Assembly: GCA_937914675.1 (NCBI GenBank)
Contig: CALDOC010000539.1
Span: forward strand, 1-17,406
Direction of reading: 5' to 3'
DNA from: an uncultured Sulfurimonas sp.
Lineage (GTDB): Bacteria > Campylobacterota > Campylobacteria > Campylobacterales > Sulfurimonadaceae
Length of the DNA stretch: 17,406 nucleotides
Part shown: piece after piece, positions 1 to 6,944 of the stretch
Layout of the letters: each line of letters opens with the position of its first letter
Numbering within the stretch: the stretch's first letter is position 1
Position numbers and translations under genes: made by a program
The notes under the pieces: generated by a model
What the model saw: only the letters and a program-made list of their open reading frames with translations
The model's database searches: none
Told to the model about the DNA's origin: nothing

Positions 1-228
1 GTGACGTTCGCTCATGTAAAAGACGCTTACGAAGAAGCCGGAGTGGAGTTCATAGAGCTAAAAACTCAAATGCTGGCGCTCATAGACATGGGAATACTCG
101 ACCTTTTAGAAATGTTAAAAGAGAAAGTTGAAGAAAAAATATATAGGCAAGAGCTGGAAAAAGTAAAGACGCTGATACTGCCAGATTTTTTAGGTGAACG
201 GTTTAAGATGGTTAGGTTTAGGAAATAA
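1..228 (+). CDS. C-terminal fragment of an unrecognised protein
   Basis: The frame is open from the first base of the window and ends with TAA at 226-228. Only the last 75 or so residues are therefore visible, and the GTG at base 1 need not be a real start. The fragment is mostly charged helix, rich in Glu, Lys and Leu around residues 30-55, and closes with a basic segment ending FKMVRFRK. I see no signal peptide, membrane segment or known motif. A short hydrophobic-basic last strand is compatible with the end of a Rossmann-type enzyme such as a SAM-dependent methyltransferase, but that is a guess. The flavoprotein gene starts 3 bases after the stop, so the two are probably co-transcribed. 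Confidence 0.6.
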   Translation: MTFAHVKDAYEEAGVEFIELKTQMLALIDMGILDLLEMLKEKVEEKIYRQELEKVKTLILPDFLGERFKMVRFRK

Positions 229-231
229 CTA

Positions 232-1329
232 ATGCTAGAAACAGACATCCTCATCATCGGAGGCGGACCGGCGGGTTCGACGGTCGCGAAATATTTGTCG
301 ATTGCTCACGTCGACAATGTTTTGGTTCAAAGAAATTTTGATTTTAGAAAACCATGCGGCGGCGGCGTGCGGATGGACTCTTTTGACGAGTTTGAGATAG
401 ACAAGGCTTTGATAAAAAAAAGAGTAAACGAGATCACTCTTGTGTATAAGTCTAAAAAGATAGAGATAGACGTCACTAAAACGCCGCTCGCCATCGTAGA
501 TAGGGTTGAGTTTGACACGGCTCTTCGAAACGCCGCGAGAGAAAAGGGCACGAAACTTTATGAAGCGGCGTTCGTTTCTCTTGAGAGGTTTGACACTCAC
601 GTGATTTCAAAAATCAAATTAAATGGCGAGTATGTGGAGATAAAGTCCAATTACGTCATAGCGGCGGATGGAGTCAATTCAAAGATACGAAAACTTGTAA
701 ACGGCGACGAAGTCTCTTCGCTTTTAACCCATTATACGGATTTGACTTCAAAAAGTTACGACTCATGTCAATTTCATTTTGGAGAGGAAGTCGCTAAAAG
801 GCATTACGCTTGGGCGTTTCCACACGCGAATGGATCAAACGTTGGCACCGTGGCTGATGACGAGGATTGTTTAGCGAAGTTGAAGATAAATCTAGACGTA
901 AGCGAAGAAACGAAAAATTTTGGATACAAAATACCAAAATTTGAAAACAACGTGTTTTATAAAGAGAGAGTTTTCTTTGTGGGAGACAGCGCTTCTCAAG
1001 TACTTCCCTTTACGTACGAGGGCATCCATTACGCCATGAGTTCCGCTAAAATACTATCTGAAATCGTCATACAAAAAAGAGAGCCAATCGAGTATGAAAA
1101 AGAGTGGAACAAAAAGCATCAAAAACGATTTAGTTCGCTTTTAAAACTCCAAAAAGTTTTTCTTTACAACGATTTTATGATAGCCGTCATGATGAAACTG
1201 TACGAGAGCAAATACATTCAAAGGCAGATGGTGAGTTTTTGGCTTGGCGATAGGGACTTGGACGTGAATCTAGCGTTCTTTTTGAGAATGTTTAAAAGAG
1301 TCATAAAAATAAAACAGGAAGTGAAATGA
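232..1329 (+). CDS. Geranylgeranyl reductase family FAD-dependent oxidoreductase
   Basis: This is a 365-residue flavoprotein. The N-terminal dinucleotide-binding loop is GGGPAGS at residues 10-16. A PCGGGV segment at residues 41-46 is the cysteine-glycine motif characteristic of the geranylgeranyl reductase family. A second FAD-binding motif, VGDSA, lies around residues 250-254 and is followed by the usual glycine and helix region (YEGIHYAM). There is no signal peptide or convincing membrane helix, so the protein is cytosolic or peripheral. Relatives hydrogenate double bonds of isoprenoid chains, for example in archaeal lipids, chlorophyll phytyl chains or the menaquinone tail (MenJ); other relatives are hydroxylases. 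The substrate here cannot be read from sequence. A polyprenyl chain, such as that of menaquinone, is one inference. The stop overlaps the next start as ATGA. Confidence 0.85.
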   Translation: MLETDILIIGGGPAGSTVAKYLSIAHVDNVLVQRNFDFRKPCGGGVRMDSFDEFEIDKALIKKRVNEITLVYKSKKIEIDVTKTPLAIVDRVEFDTALRNAAREKGTKLYEAAFVSLERFDTHVISKIKLNGEYVEIKSNYVIAADGVNSKIRKLVNGDEVSSLLTHYTDLTSKSYDSCQFHFGEEVAKRHYAWAFPHANGSNVGTVADDEDCLAKLKINLDVSEETKNFGYKIPKFENNVFYKERVFFVGDSASQVLPFTYEGIHYAMSSAKILSEIVIQKREPIEYEKEWNKKHQKRFSSLLKLQKVFLYNDFMIAVMMKLYESKYIQRQMVSFWLGDRDLDVNLAFFLRMFKRVIKIKQEVK

Positions 1330-1847
1330 TAAAAAAAGTTCTAATGGCATCTATGTTGATTCATTTAAATTTATGGGCCGGTTTGATAGAAGACGGAATA
1401 GCTCAGGCGAGAAAACATAACAACGTTGAAGCGCTTGAACTTTTTCAAAAGGCTTGTTCGGAGGAAAAGACGGCGCAAGGGTGTTTTTTTTCAGGGCAAG
1501 CCTACGCAAAAGGCACCATTGTCGAGAAAGACGTTTCAAAGGCTTTTAGCTTTTTTAACGAGAGTTGCGATTTGGGATTTACCGATGGATGTATGGTTAT
1601 GGGAAGCGCGTACTACTATGGACGAGAAGTGAAAAAAGATTACGCCAAGGCTAGAGAAATCTTTAGCGTAGCTTGTAATCAGGGTGACGCGACGGGATGT
1701 TTTTTACTTGGAAGCATCTATGATTTGGGTCAAGGCGTAGATAGAGACAAGAGTAAAGCGAAAAAAGTCTACTCTCAAGCTTGTGAATATGGGTCGGAAA
1801 TGGGTTGTAAATATAAAAATCAAATGACTCAAGACGGCATTAAATAA
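1326..1847 (+). CDS. Exported Sel1-like repeat protein with paired cysteines (Hcp-like)
   Basis: This is a 173-residue protein with a Sec signal peptide: Lys-Lys followed by a hydrophobic stretch to about residue 18, with likely cleavage near LWA-G. The mature part contains about four Sel1/TPR-like helical repeats of roughly 36 residues. Each ends in a cysteine pair spaced 7-8 residues apart (AC...GC, SC...GC, AC...GC, AC...GC). That is the pattern of the Helicobacter cysteine-rich (Hcp) proteins, where the cysteines form intra-repeat disulfides in the periplasm. Some Hcp proteins bind penicillin weakly, but a beta-lactamase role should not be assumed. An AGGAAG ribosome site lies at 1316-1321. 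The start codon overlaps the flavoprotein stop, so translation is probably coupled. The function is unknown; a periplasmic scaffold or protein-interaction role is likely. Confidence 0.85.
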   Translation: MIKKVLMASMLIHLNLWAGLIEDGIAQARKHNNVEALELFQKACSEEKTAQGCFFSGQAYAKGTIVEKDVSKAFSFFNESCDLGFTDGCMVMGSAYYYGREVKKDYAKAREIFSVACNQGDATGCFLLGSIYDLGQGVDRDKSKAKKVYSQACEYGSEMGCKYKNQMTQDGIK

Positions 1848-1863
1848 ACTTAAAGGAAATACA

Positions 1864-3270
1864 ATGAAGATAGAATTAATTAAACATAGCGGTGAAAAAG
1901 TAAAAAGTGAACTGAGCGTAGAATTTGTAACGACTCAAGCGTTAAAGTCTCATGAAGAGCGCAAATCGTTAGAAAAAGCCGGCTTTAAAGCGGAGCAAGA
2001 CGCAATGTGTTTTTTTTATGAAAAGAACAAACTCTTTTGTGGAGTGGAAGACGAAACCTCTGACAATCTTAGAAGTTCATGCGGCGTCGCTATAAAAGCG
2101 ATGAAATTGACGAGCTATAAGTCCGCTACGTTTGGCGTTAACGAAGAAAATATAAAGGCGATCATAGAAGGAGTGGTTCTAGGTGGTTATGAGTTTAATC
2201 AGTACAAGACAGACGCTAAAAAATCGAAATTAAAAAACGTTTATCTTATTTGTGAAGACGTTAAAAAGTTAAGCGCCGCGTTTGAAGAGGCTATTATCGT
2301 CGCTGACGCGACTTGTTACACTCGCGACCTCGTCAATCAAACTCCTGAAGATTTAAACCCACCGGTATTCGCAAAATTGGCTGAAAAATTAGCGAAAGAA
2401 AATAATCTACTTTGCGAAATTTTAGGTGAAAAAGAGCTCAAAAAAGAAAAAATGGAGAGCATGTTAGCGGTCGGTCGCGCCTCTCGTCATGAAAGTCAAC
2501 TGATTCATCTAACCTATAAGCCAAAAAACGCTAAACAAACGCTCTCTTTAATTGGCAAAGGTTTAACGTATGACAGTGGCGGATTGAGTCTTAAGCCTGC
2601 GACTTCGATGGTGACTATGAAAATGGACAAAGCTGGCGGATGCGCGGTTCTTGGCATGATAAAAGCCATAAGCGAGTTAAAACTTGACATCGAAGTTCAC
2701 GCGTTTATAGGAGCCGTGGAAAACATGATAGGTGGCGACGCTTATAAACCCGACGACGTGCTACTTTCTCGTAGTGGAAAAACGATAGAAGTCAGAAATA
2801 CGGACGCGGAAGGGCGTTTGGTTTTAGCGGACGTTCTTGATTACGCTCAGGAGAAAGTCAAAGCCGACTACATGTTCGATTTTGCCACGTTGACTGGCGC
2901 TTGTTTGGCCGCTCTTGGACAGTATACTACAGGAGTCATGGGACACTCAAGCAAGTTAAAGCATGAGATTTCAAAGTCAGCGACTCTCTCGGGAGAGTTG
3001 GCGGCTTCCCTGCCATTTAACAATCATCTAAAAAAACTTCTCAAAAGTTCAATTGCGGACATGTCTAACATATCTTCGAGTCCTTATGGCGGCGCGATAA
3101 CCGCGGCTCTGTTTTTGGATAAGTTCATTAAAGAAGAGAACAAAGACAAATGGTTGCACTTTGACATAGCGGGCTCGGCGTATACCGAAACTCCATGGGA
3201 TTGTAACGTTTATGGCGGAACCGGCGCTGGCGTTAGATTGATTAGCGAGTTTGCAAAAAACATGAAATAA
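1864..3270 (+). CDS. pepA: Leucyl aminopeptidase (M17 family)
   Basis: This is a 468-residue cytosolic metallo-aminopeptidase that releases N-terminal amino acids from peptides during protein turnover. The N-terminal domain (about 1-150) is variable and the M17 catalytic domain follows. The two-metal site is intact: K232 and D237 in GKGLTYDSGG, D255 in MKMDKAGG, and D314 and E316 in the M17 signature NTDAEGRL (312-319). The catalytic lysine is K244 and the bicarbonate-binding arginine is R318. Spacing matches E. coli PepA (K270, D275, K282, D293, D353, E355, R357) almost exactly. The length is slightly below that of E. coli PepA because the N-terminal domain is shorter. A clear AAAGGAA ribosome site precedes the ATG, which lies 16 bases after the upstream stop, so the gene is probably co-transcribed with the Sel1-like gene. 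Confidence 0.96.
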   Translation: MKIELIKHSGEKVKSELSVEFVTTQALKSHEERKSLEKAGFKAEQDAMCFFYEKNKLFCGVEDETSDNLRSSCGVAIKAMKLTSYKSATFGVNEENIKAIIEGVVLGGYEFNQYKTDAKKSKLKNVYLICEDVKKLSAAFEEAIIVADATCYTRDLVNQTPEDLNPPVFAKLAEKLAKENNLLCEILGEKELKKEKMESMLAVGRASRHESQLIHLTYKPKNAKQTLSLIGKGLTYDSGGLSLKPATSMVTMKMDKAGGCAVLGMIKAISELKLDIEVHAFIGAVENMIGGDAYKPDDVLLSRSGKTIEVRNTDAEGRLVLADVLDYAQEKVKADYMFDFATLTGACLAALGQYTTGVMGHSSKLKHEISKSATLSGELAASLPFNNHLKKLLKSSIADMSNISSSPYGGAITAALFLDKFIKEENKDKWLHFDIAGSAYTETPWDCNVYGGTGAGVRLISEFAKNMK

Positions 3271-3280
3271 AAAGCGAAAA

Positions 3281-3308
3281 TTTACGACAAACAATATTTT
3301 GATATAAT
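3281..3308 (+). promoter_or_regulatory. Probable sigma-70 promoter for nadA-nadC-flhB
   Basis: A perfect TATAAT sits at 3303-3308, preceded by TGA so that it reads as an extended -10 (TGaTATAAT). A weak -35-like TTTACG lies at 3281-3286, 16 bases upstream. The region is AT-rich, as expected for Campylobacterota promoters, which rely mainly on the -10 element. It falls in the largest intergenic gap of the window, and the predicted start of transcription would lie about 20-25 bases upstream of the nadA GTG. Confidence 0.6.
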
Positions 3309-3338
3309 TTCATAATCATAAATTACATAGGATATCTT

Positions 3339-4337
3339 GTGCGATACACAAACGAAGAATTAAAACAAAAAATTAACGAACTCAAAGAAAAGCTAAGCGT
3401 CACCGTGGTTTCTCACTTCTATCAACGCGACGAGGTGTTTGAAATTGGCGACATCACTGGCGATTCGCTAGAGTTGGCGATTAAAACGAGAGACGACGAC
3501 GCGGAATTTGTACTCTTTTGCGGAGTCGCTTTTATGGGACAAAGCGTAAAAGTTTTAAGCCCTCACAAACGAGTGGTTATGCCAAAGTTGGCTTGTTGCG
3601 CGATGGCAAAGATGATTGATGGCATCTACTTTGACGATTCGGTTAAATTTTTGAAAGAGCATGGCATCGAAAAAGAAAACATTTTACCCATAACGTACAT
3701 AAACTCCAACGCGGACGTAAAAGCGAAGGTTGGAGAGATGGGTGGAATGGTTTGCACAAGCTCAAACGCAAAGCGCATTATTACGACGGCTTTGGGTGAG
3801 GGCAAAAAAATTCTCTTTGTTCCAGACAGATGTTTGGGTCAAAACATCGCCAATCAGATGGGATTAAAGTCCATGGTTATTGGAGAGGAGGGTAATCCCA
3901 ACGACGTCGACATTATCTGTTATGACGGATTTTGTTCCGTACATCAACTTTTTTCACTTGAGGACATAGCGTTTTATCGAAAGAAATTTCCAGGCATTTT
4001 GATAGCCGTTCATCCTGAATGCGATCCGACTATTTGCGACGCTTCGGATTTTGTCGGTTCGACTTCTCAGCTCATCAAGTTTATCAAAGAGTTGCCAGAG
4101 GATCAAAAGGTGGCCGTTGGAACGGAGTTTAACATGGTGAATCGTTTAAGAGAGAAAAACACCTACATTCTCTCATCCACGAAACCGGAGTGCCCGACCA
4201 TGAACGAAACGACTCTCGAAGACGTATACCTCACGCTAAAAGCCATAGACGACGGCGCGCCGATTAACGAGATAGAGATAGACGCAAACACTCAAAAATG
4301 GGCGAAAATAGCGCTAGAAAGAATGTTGGCGTTGTGA
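3339..4337 (+). CDS. nadA: Quinolinate synthase A
   Basis: This is a 332-residue cytosolic enzyme that condenses iminoaspartate with dihydroxyacetone phosphate to form quinolinate, the first dedicated intermediate of de novo NAD synthesis. It needs a [4Fe-4S] cluster. The likely ligands are C87 (in ACCAMAKM), C199 (in GFCSVHQLF) and C285 (in PECPTMN), all in family contexts. Other family motifs present are CTSSNAKRI, FVPDRCLGQ, HPEC and VGSTSQLI. Compared with the short thermophilic enzymes, it has about 25 extra residues between the first two ligands. C86 replaces the usual glycine before the first ligand. The start is GTG, supported by AGGA at 3329-3332 six bases upstream. The stop overlaps the nadC start as TGATG. 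Confidence 0.95.
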   Translation: MRYTNEELKQKINELKEKLSVTVVSHFYQRDEVFEIGDITGDSLELAIKTRDDDAEFVLFCGVAFMGQSVKVLSPHKRVVMPKLACCAMAKMIDGIYFDDSVKFLKEHGIEKENILPITYINSNADVKAKVGEMGGMVCTSSNAKRIITTALGEGKKILFVPDRCLGQNIANQMGLKSMVIGEEGNPNDVDIICYDGFCSVHQLFSLEDIAFYRKKFPGILIAVHPECDPTICDASDFVGSTSQLIKFIKELPEDQKVAVGTEFNMVNRLREKNTYILSSTKPECPTMNETTLEDVYLTLKAIDDGAPINEIEIDANTQKWAKIALERMLAL

Positions 4338-5149
4338 TGGAAGAGTTTGTAAAAGCCGCGCTCGCCGAGGACGTGGGACGCGGCGATTTATACGCTTTGG
4401 TCGAGCCAGCGATAGACGCGAGCGCCAAAATCGTTGCAAAAAGCGATGGCGTCGTCGCTGGCGTAAAGTACGTAGACGTTTTAGCGAAAATCGAAAATTT
4501 TGAAATAAATTGGCTTAAAAACGATAGCGATGGTTTTATAAGAGGAGAGATTCTCGCCAACATAAAAGCGGACTCTCACACTCTCTTACGATGCGAACGA
4601 ACAATCTTAGACATGCTTCTTCACGCGAGTTCCATAGCGACGCTCACCAGAAAATACGTAGATTTGATAGAACCTTATGGAGTTAAACTCCTAGACACTA
4701 GAAAAACGCGACCGCTTTTAAGAGTGTTTGAAAAATACGCCACTAGAAAAGGCGGCGCAGTAAACCATAGAATGGGACTTGACGATTCGCTCATGATTAA
4801 AGACACTCATTTAAAAACCATAAAAGATTTAAAAGCTTATATAGCCATCGCAAGAAAAAACATACCTTTTACGGCAAAAATCGAGATAGAAGCCGAAACG
4901 CTCGAAATTGCCAAAGAGGCGATGAACGCTCGTTGCGACATAGTCATGTGCGACAATATGACTCCAGAAGAAGTGAAAGAAGTGGTCATGTATAGAAATG
5001 AATATTTTCCACATATTCTACTCGAAGCGAGTGGAAACATATCTTTGCAGAGCATAGAGTCTTACGCGCAAACGGGTGTCGACGCCATAAGTAGCGGCTC
5101 GCTTATCCATCAAGCGAATTGGATAGATTTGTCTATGAAGATGGATTAA
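4337..5149 (+). CDS. nadC: Nicotinate-nucleotide pyrophosphorylase (quinolinate phosphoribosyltransferase)
   Basis: This is a 270-residue enzyme that converts quinolinate and PRPP to nicotinate mononucleotide, CO2 and pyrophosphate, directly after NadA. Family motifs are intact: DTRKTRP (residues 120-126) and GGAVNHR (139-145) with the following LDDSLMIKDTH supply the arginines, histidine and lysine of the substrate site. EIEAET (about 183-188), MCDNM and LEASGNI complete the barrel and phosphate site. I chose the ATG at 4337 because it overlaps the nadA TGA as TGATG, the usual coupled arrangement, and gives a normal family N-terminus (MEEFVKAALAEDVGRGD). An in-frame ATG at 4298 would add 13 residues lying entirely within nadA and is less likely. 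No strong ribosome site is seen, in keeping with coupling. Confidence 0.95.
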   Translation: MEEFVKAALAEDVGRGDLYALVEPAIDASAKIVAKSDGVVAGVKYVDVLAKIENFEINWLKNDSDGFIRGEILANIKADSHTLLRCERTILDMLLHASSIATLTRKYVDLIEPYGVKLLDTRKTRPLLRVFEKYATRKGGAVNHRMGLDDSLMIKDTHLKTIKDLKAYIAIARKNIPFTAKIEIEAETLEIAKEAMNARCDIVMCDNMTPEEVKEVVMYRNEYFPHILLEASGNISLQSIESYAQTGVDAISSGSLIHQANWIDLSMKMD

Positions 5150-5162
5150 ATAGTAGACATAA

Positions 5163-6215
5163 ATGGCTGATGACGCAGAAAAGACCGAAGAACCCACAGC
5201 CAAGAAGATTGAGGACGCTCGAAAAGAGGGGAACGTCCCTAAGTCTCAGGACACTTCGGGAGTAATCACTCTTTTTGTGGCGATTTTAGCGGTGCTCATG
5301 CTTTTTCCTTACATGGCGGCGCATATGTTGCTTATATTTAAATATTATTTTTCAATCATTGGAACGCATTTAGACAAAGAGATGATGCTTAGTATCGCCA
5401 TTGCGACGATTAAAGAATTTTTTCTTATTGTCATGCCTTTGGCGATTGCGGTGGCGGTATCAGGCGTCGTGGCCGCTTTAGCTCAGTTTGGATTTCTTTT
5501 TACCACCAAAGCCATCATGCCGGACTTTAAAAAAATAGACCCCATTAAAGGGATCGCAAACCTTTTTTCAATGAAAAAACTTATAGAAGGCGTAAAGATA
5601 ACCTTTAAGTCTTTTATAACTTTAGGGGTGGGTTTTATCTTTTTTTTCTATTTTATTTTAGAATTGCCAACGGTGGCGCTCTTTGGATTGGCGGACCAAC
5701 TAGACTGGTTGCAAGAGAAAATGCTTATAATCGCGTTTATGATGTTGTTTATTATATTTATTTTTGCTCTCATTGACATTGTTATAGTGCGAAAACAGTA
5801 TTTTGATGGTTTAAAGATGTCAAAACAAGAGATAAAAGACGAAATGAAAAACATGGATGGAGATCCTCTTATCAAATCAAAAATCAGACAAAAACAGATG
5901 GAGATGTCTCGTAAAAGAATGATGTCGGAAGTGCCAAACGCCGACGTAGTCATCACAAATCCAACGCATTACGCGGTTGCAATAAAGTATGATCAAGAAA
6001 AATCGTACGCGCCAGTGGTAGTCGCGAAAGGCATAGACCACGTAGCGCAGCAAATTAAAAAAATCGCTCGCGAAAACAACGTTCACATTCTCCAAAACCC
6101 ACCATTGGCTCGTAGCTTATACTCGGAAGTCGATGTTGACAAACACATTCCCGAGTCTCTTTTTGGAGCCGTTGCAGAGGTGTTGGCTTATGTGTACAAG
6201 ATAAACAAGAGGTGA
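5163..6215 (+). CDS. flhB: Flagellar biosynthesis protein FlhB
   Basis: This is a 350-residue inner-membrane component of the flagellar type III export gate that controls the switch from rod-hook to filament substrates. The N-terminus (EKTEEPTAKKIEDARKEG) is the classic FlhB start. Four membrane segments are visible at about residues 35-60, 80-112, 142-172 and 186-212. A basic linker (KQEIKDEMKNMDGDP) leads to the cytoplasmic domain. The autocleavage motif NPTH is at 266-269, where the chain is cut between Asn and Pro. The length is close to that of E. coli and Salmonella FlhB, whose motif is at 269-272. The ATG lies 13 bases after nadC with no recognisable Shine-Dalgarno sequence. Transcription probably comes from the nadA promoter. 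Confidence 0.97.
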   Translation: MADDAEKTEEPTAKKIEDARKEGNVPKSQDTSGVITLFVAILAVLMLFPYMAAHMLLIFKYYFSIIGTHLDKEMMLSIAIATIKEFFLIVMPLAIAVAVSGVVAALAQFGFLFTTKAIMPDFKKIDPIKGIANLFSMKKLIEGVKITFKSFITLGVGFIFFFYFILELPTVALFGLADQLDWLQEKMLIIAFMMLFIIFIFALIDIVIVRKQYFDGLKMSKQEIKDEMKNMDGDPLIKSKIRQKQMEMSRKRMMSEVPNADVVITNPTHYAVAIKYDQEKSYAPVVVAKGIDHVAQQIKKIARENNVHILQNPPLARSLYSEVDVDKHIPESLFGAVAEVLAYVYKINKR

Positions 6216-6245
6216 CGTTTAATCGCTTCTAAATGTACTATTGAA

Positions 6246-6251
6246 TATAAT
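6246..6251 (+). promoter_or_regulatory. Probable -10 box upstream of the envelope gene block
   Basis: A perfect TATAAT lies in the 56-base gap after flhB, preceded by AT-rich sequence and a TTGAA just upstream. No convincing -35 element is seen, which is normal for Campylobacterota sigma-70 promoters. The predicted transcript would start close to the GGAAGGAG ribosome site of the next gene, giving a very short leader. The 11 bases ATATAATGGCG here (6245-6255) also occur at the ylxR promoter-like site (10581-10591). Confidence 0.5.
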
Positions 6252-6254
6252 GGC

Positions 6255-6262
6255 GGAAGGAG
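6255..6262 (+). promoter_or_regulatory. Strong ribosome binding site that fixes a TTG start
   Basis: GGAAGGAG lies 9 bases before the TTG at 6272. It is the best Shine-Dalgarno match in the window. No ATG or GTG in the right frame lies nearby, so it supports the TTG initiation codon for the downstream gene. Confidence 0.65.
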
Positions 6263-6271
6263 TTCTTATAA

Positions 6272-6943
6272 TTGATATCACTTACAGAAATAGATAAAGC
6301 GAATAATATTGTTATTTTAACCAATAGCGACTCGTTTTCAGAGTCGAGCGCGTTGTATACGTATGTTTTGCAATTGCATAAAAAAGTCTCTTTGGTGTGT
6401 GAAAAAGACGCTCTTGATTCTAATCTCGCTTGCGTGCCATGGTATAAAAACACTAGACAAGTCGTCAGCGCAAGCGCTGATTTGATAATCGATATGAGAA
6501 TTTTTAAAAATTCTCTTTATGAAATCTTTATAACAAATGACGTAAAGATAAACAAGAAGATGGCTACGGCTCTATACGCGGGTCTTTTTAAGAATTGTCA
6601 TAATTCTTTTGAGACTAAAATCGATGGTAAAATTTTTGCCATTATGGCCCATTTGATAGAGCTTGAGGCTGAGTACTCGTTATGCAATGAATTAATTTTA
6701 AAAAGTCAGCCACTCTCTTTATTTAGATTAAAAGCCATTATGTTTAAGGACATGACTTTACTCAATGACGCAACAGTGGCGATATTTCACATAAGTCGAG
6801 CCGACTTAAAGTCATCCGGAGCAACGCTAAAAGAAGCGTATATAATTATGAAAGAATCTCTTAGCGTTATTCATGTACAAATTGCTATTTTACTAGATAG
6901 CGATCGTGATAATGAGCTAATACAATTAATAAAAGGAAATTAA
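6272..6943 (+). CDS. Degenerate DHH phosphoesterase-like (NrnA-like) protein
   Basis: This is a 223-residue soluble protein without a signal peptide, starting at TTG behind a strong ribosome site. I recognise it only weakly. Its segments follow the order of DHH/DHHA1 phosphoesterases (NrnA or RecJ-like): a first strand and loop (IVILTNSDSFSESSAL, about 13-28) where the family has a His/Asp-rich NPDGDAIGSAL-type motif; a strand ADLIIDMR (69-76) where the second catalytic Asp lies; ALYAGLF (100-106) like the family's ALYTGI; and HISRADLKSSGA (173-184) like the DHHA1 segment. The DHH motif itself, most metal-binding Asp/His residues and the C-terminal GGGH substrate-binding loop are missing, and the chain is far shorter than the roughly 310-residue NrnA. 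If the relationship is real, it is probably not a canonical nuclease. It precedes the M23 peptidase gene by one base and carries that gene's ribosome site. Confidence 0.55.
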   Translation: MISLTEIDKANNIVILTNSDSFSESSALYTYVLQLHKKVSLVCEKDALDSNLACVPWYKNTRQVVSASADLIIDMRIFKNSLYEIFITNDVKINKKMATALYAGLFKNCHNSFETKIDGKIFAIMAHLIELEAEYSLCNELILKSQPLSLFRLKAIMFKDMTLLNDATVAIFHISRADLKSSGATLKEAYIIMKESLSVIHVQIAILLDSDRDNELIQLIKGN

Positions 6944-6944
6944 A

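Noticed and set aside
1143..1160. AAAACT...AGTTTT stem followed by T-rich sequence, terminator-like
   Set aside because: It lies in the middle of the flavoprotein coding sequence, the stem is only six A/T-rich pairs and no operon boundary is near.
1494..1501. Run of eight T in the Sel1-like gene, with a similar run at 2010-2017 in pepA, as possible phase-variation tracts
   Set aside because: Both encode ordinary residues within intact frames, the genome is AT-rich and short T-runs are common, and pepA is an unlikely phase-variable gene.
2983..2998. ACTCTC-TCGG-GAGAGT hairpin in pepA
   Set aside because: Six-pair stems with short loops are expected several times by chance in 17 kb, and it sits deep in coding sequence.
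4298..4336. Earlier ATG for nadC
   Set aside because: It would add 13 residues wholly inside nadA that do not fit the family N-terminus; the TGATG-coupled ATG at 4337 fits better.
6328..6346. CGACTC/GAGTCG inverted repeat in the DHH-like gene, and the similar ACTCGA/TCGAGT at 9284-9300 in the TsaB-like gene
   Set aside because: The arms are six bases only, the spacing differs and the two cannot be shown to be one repeated site.
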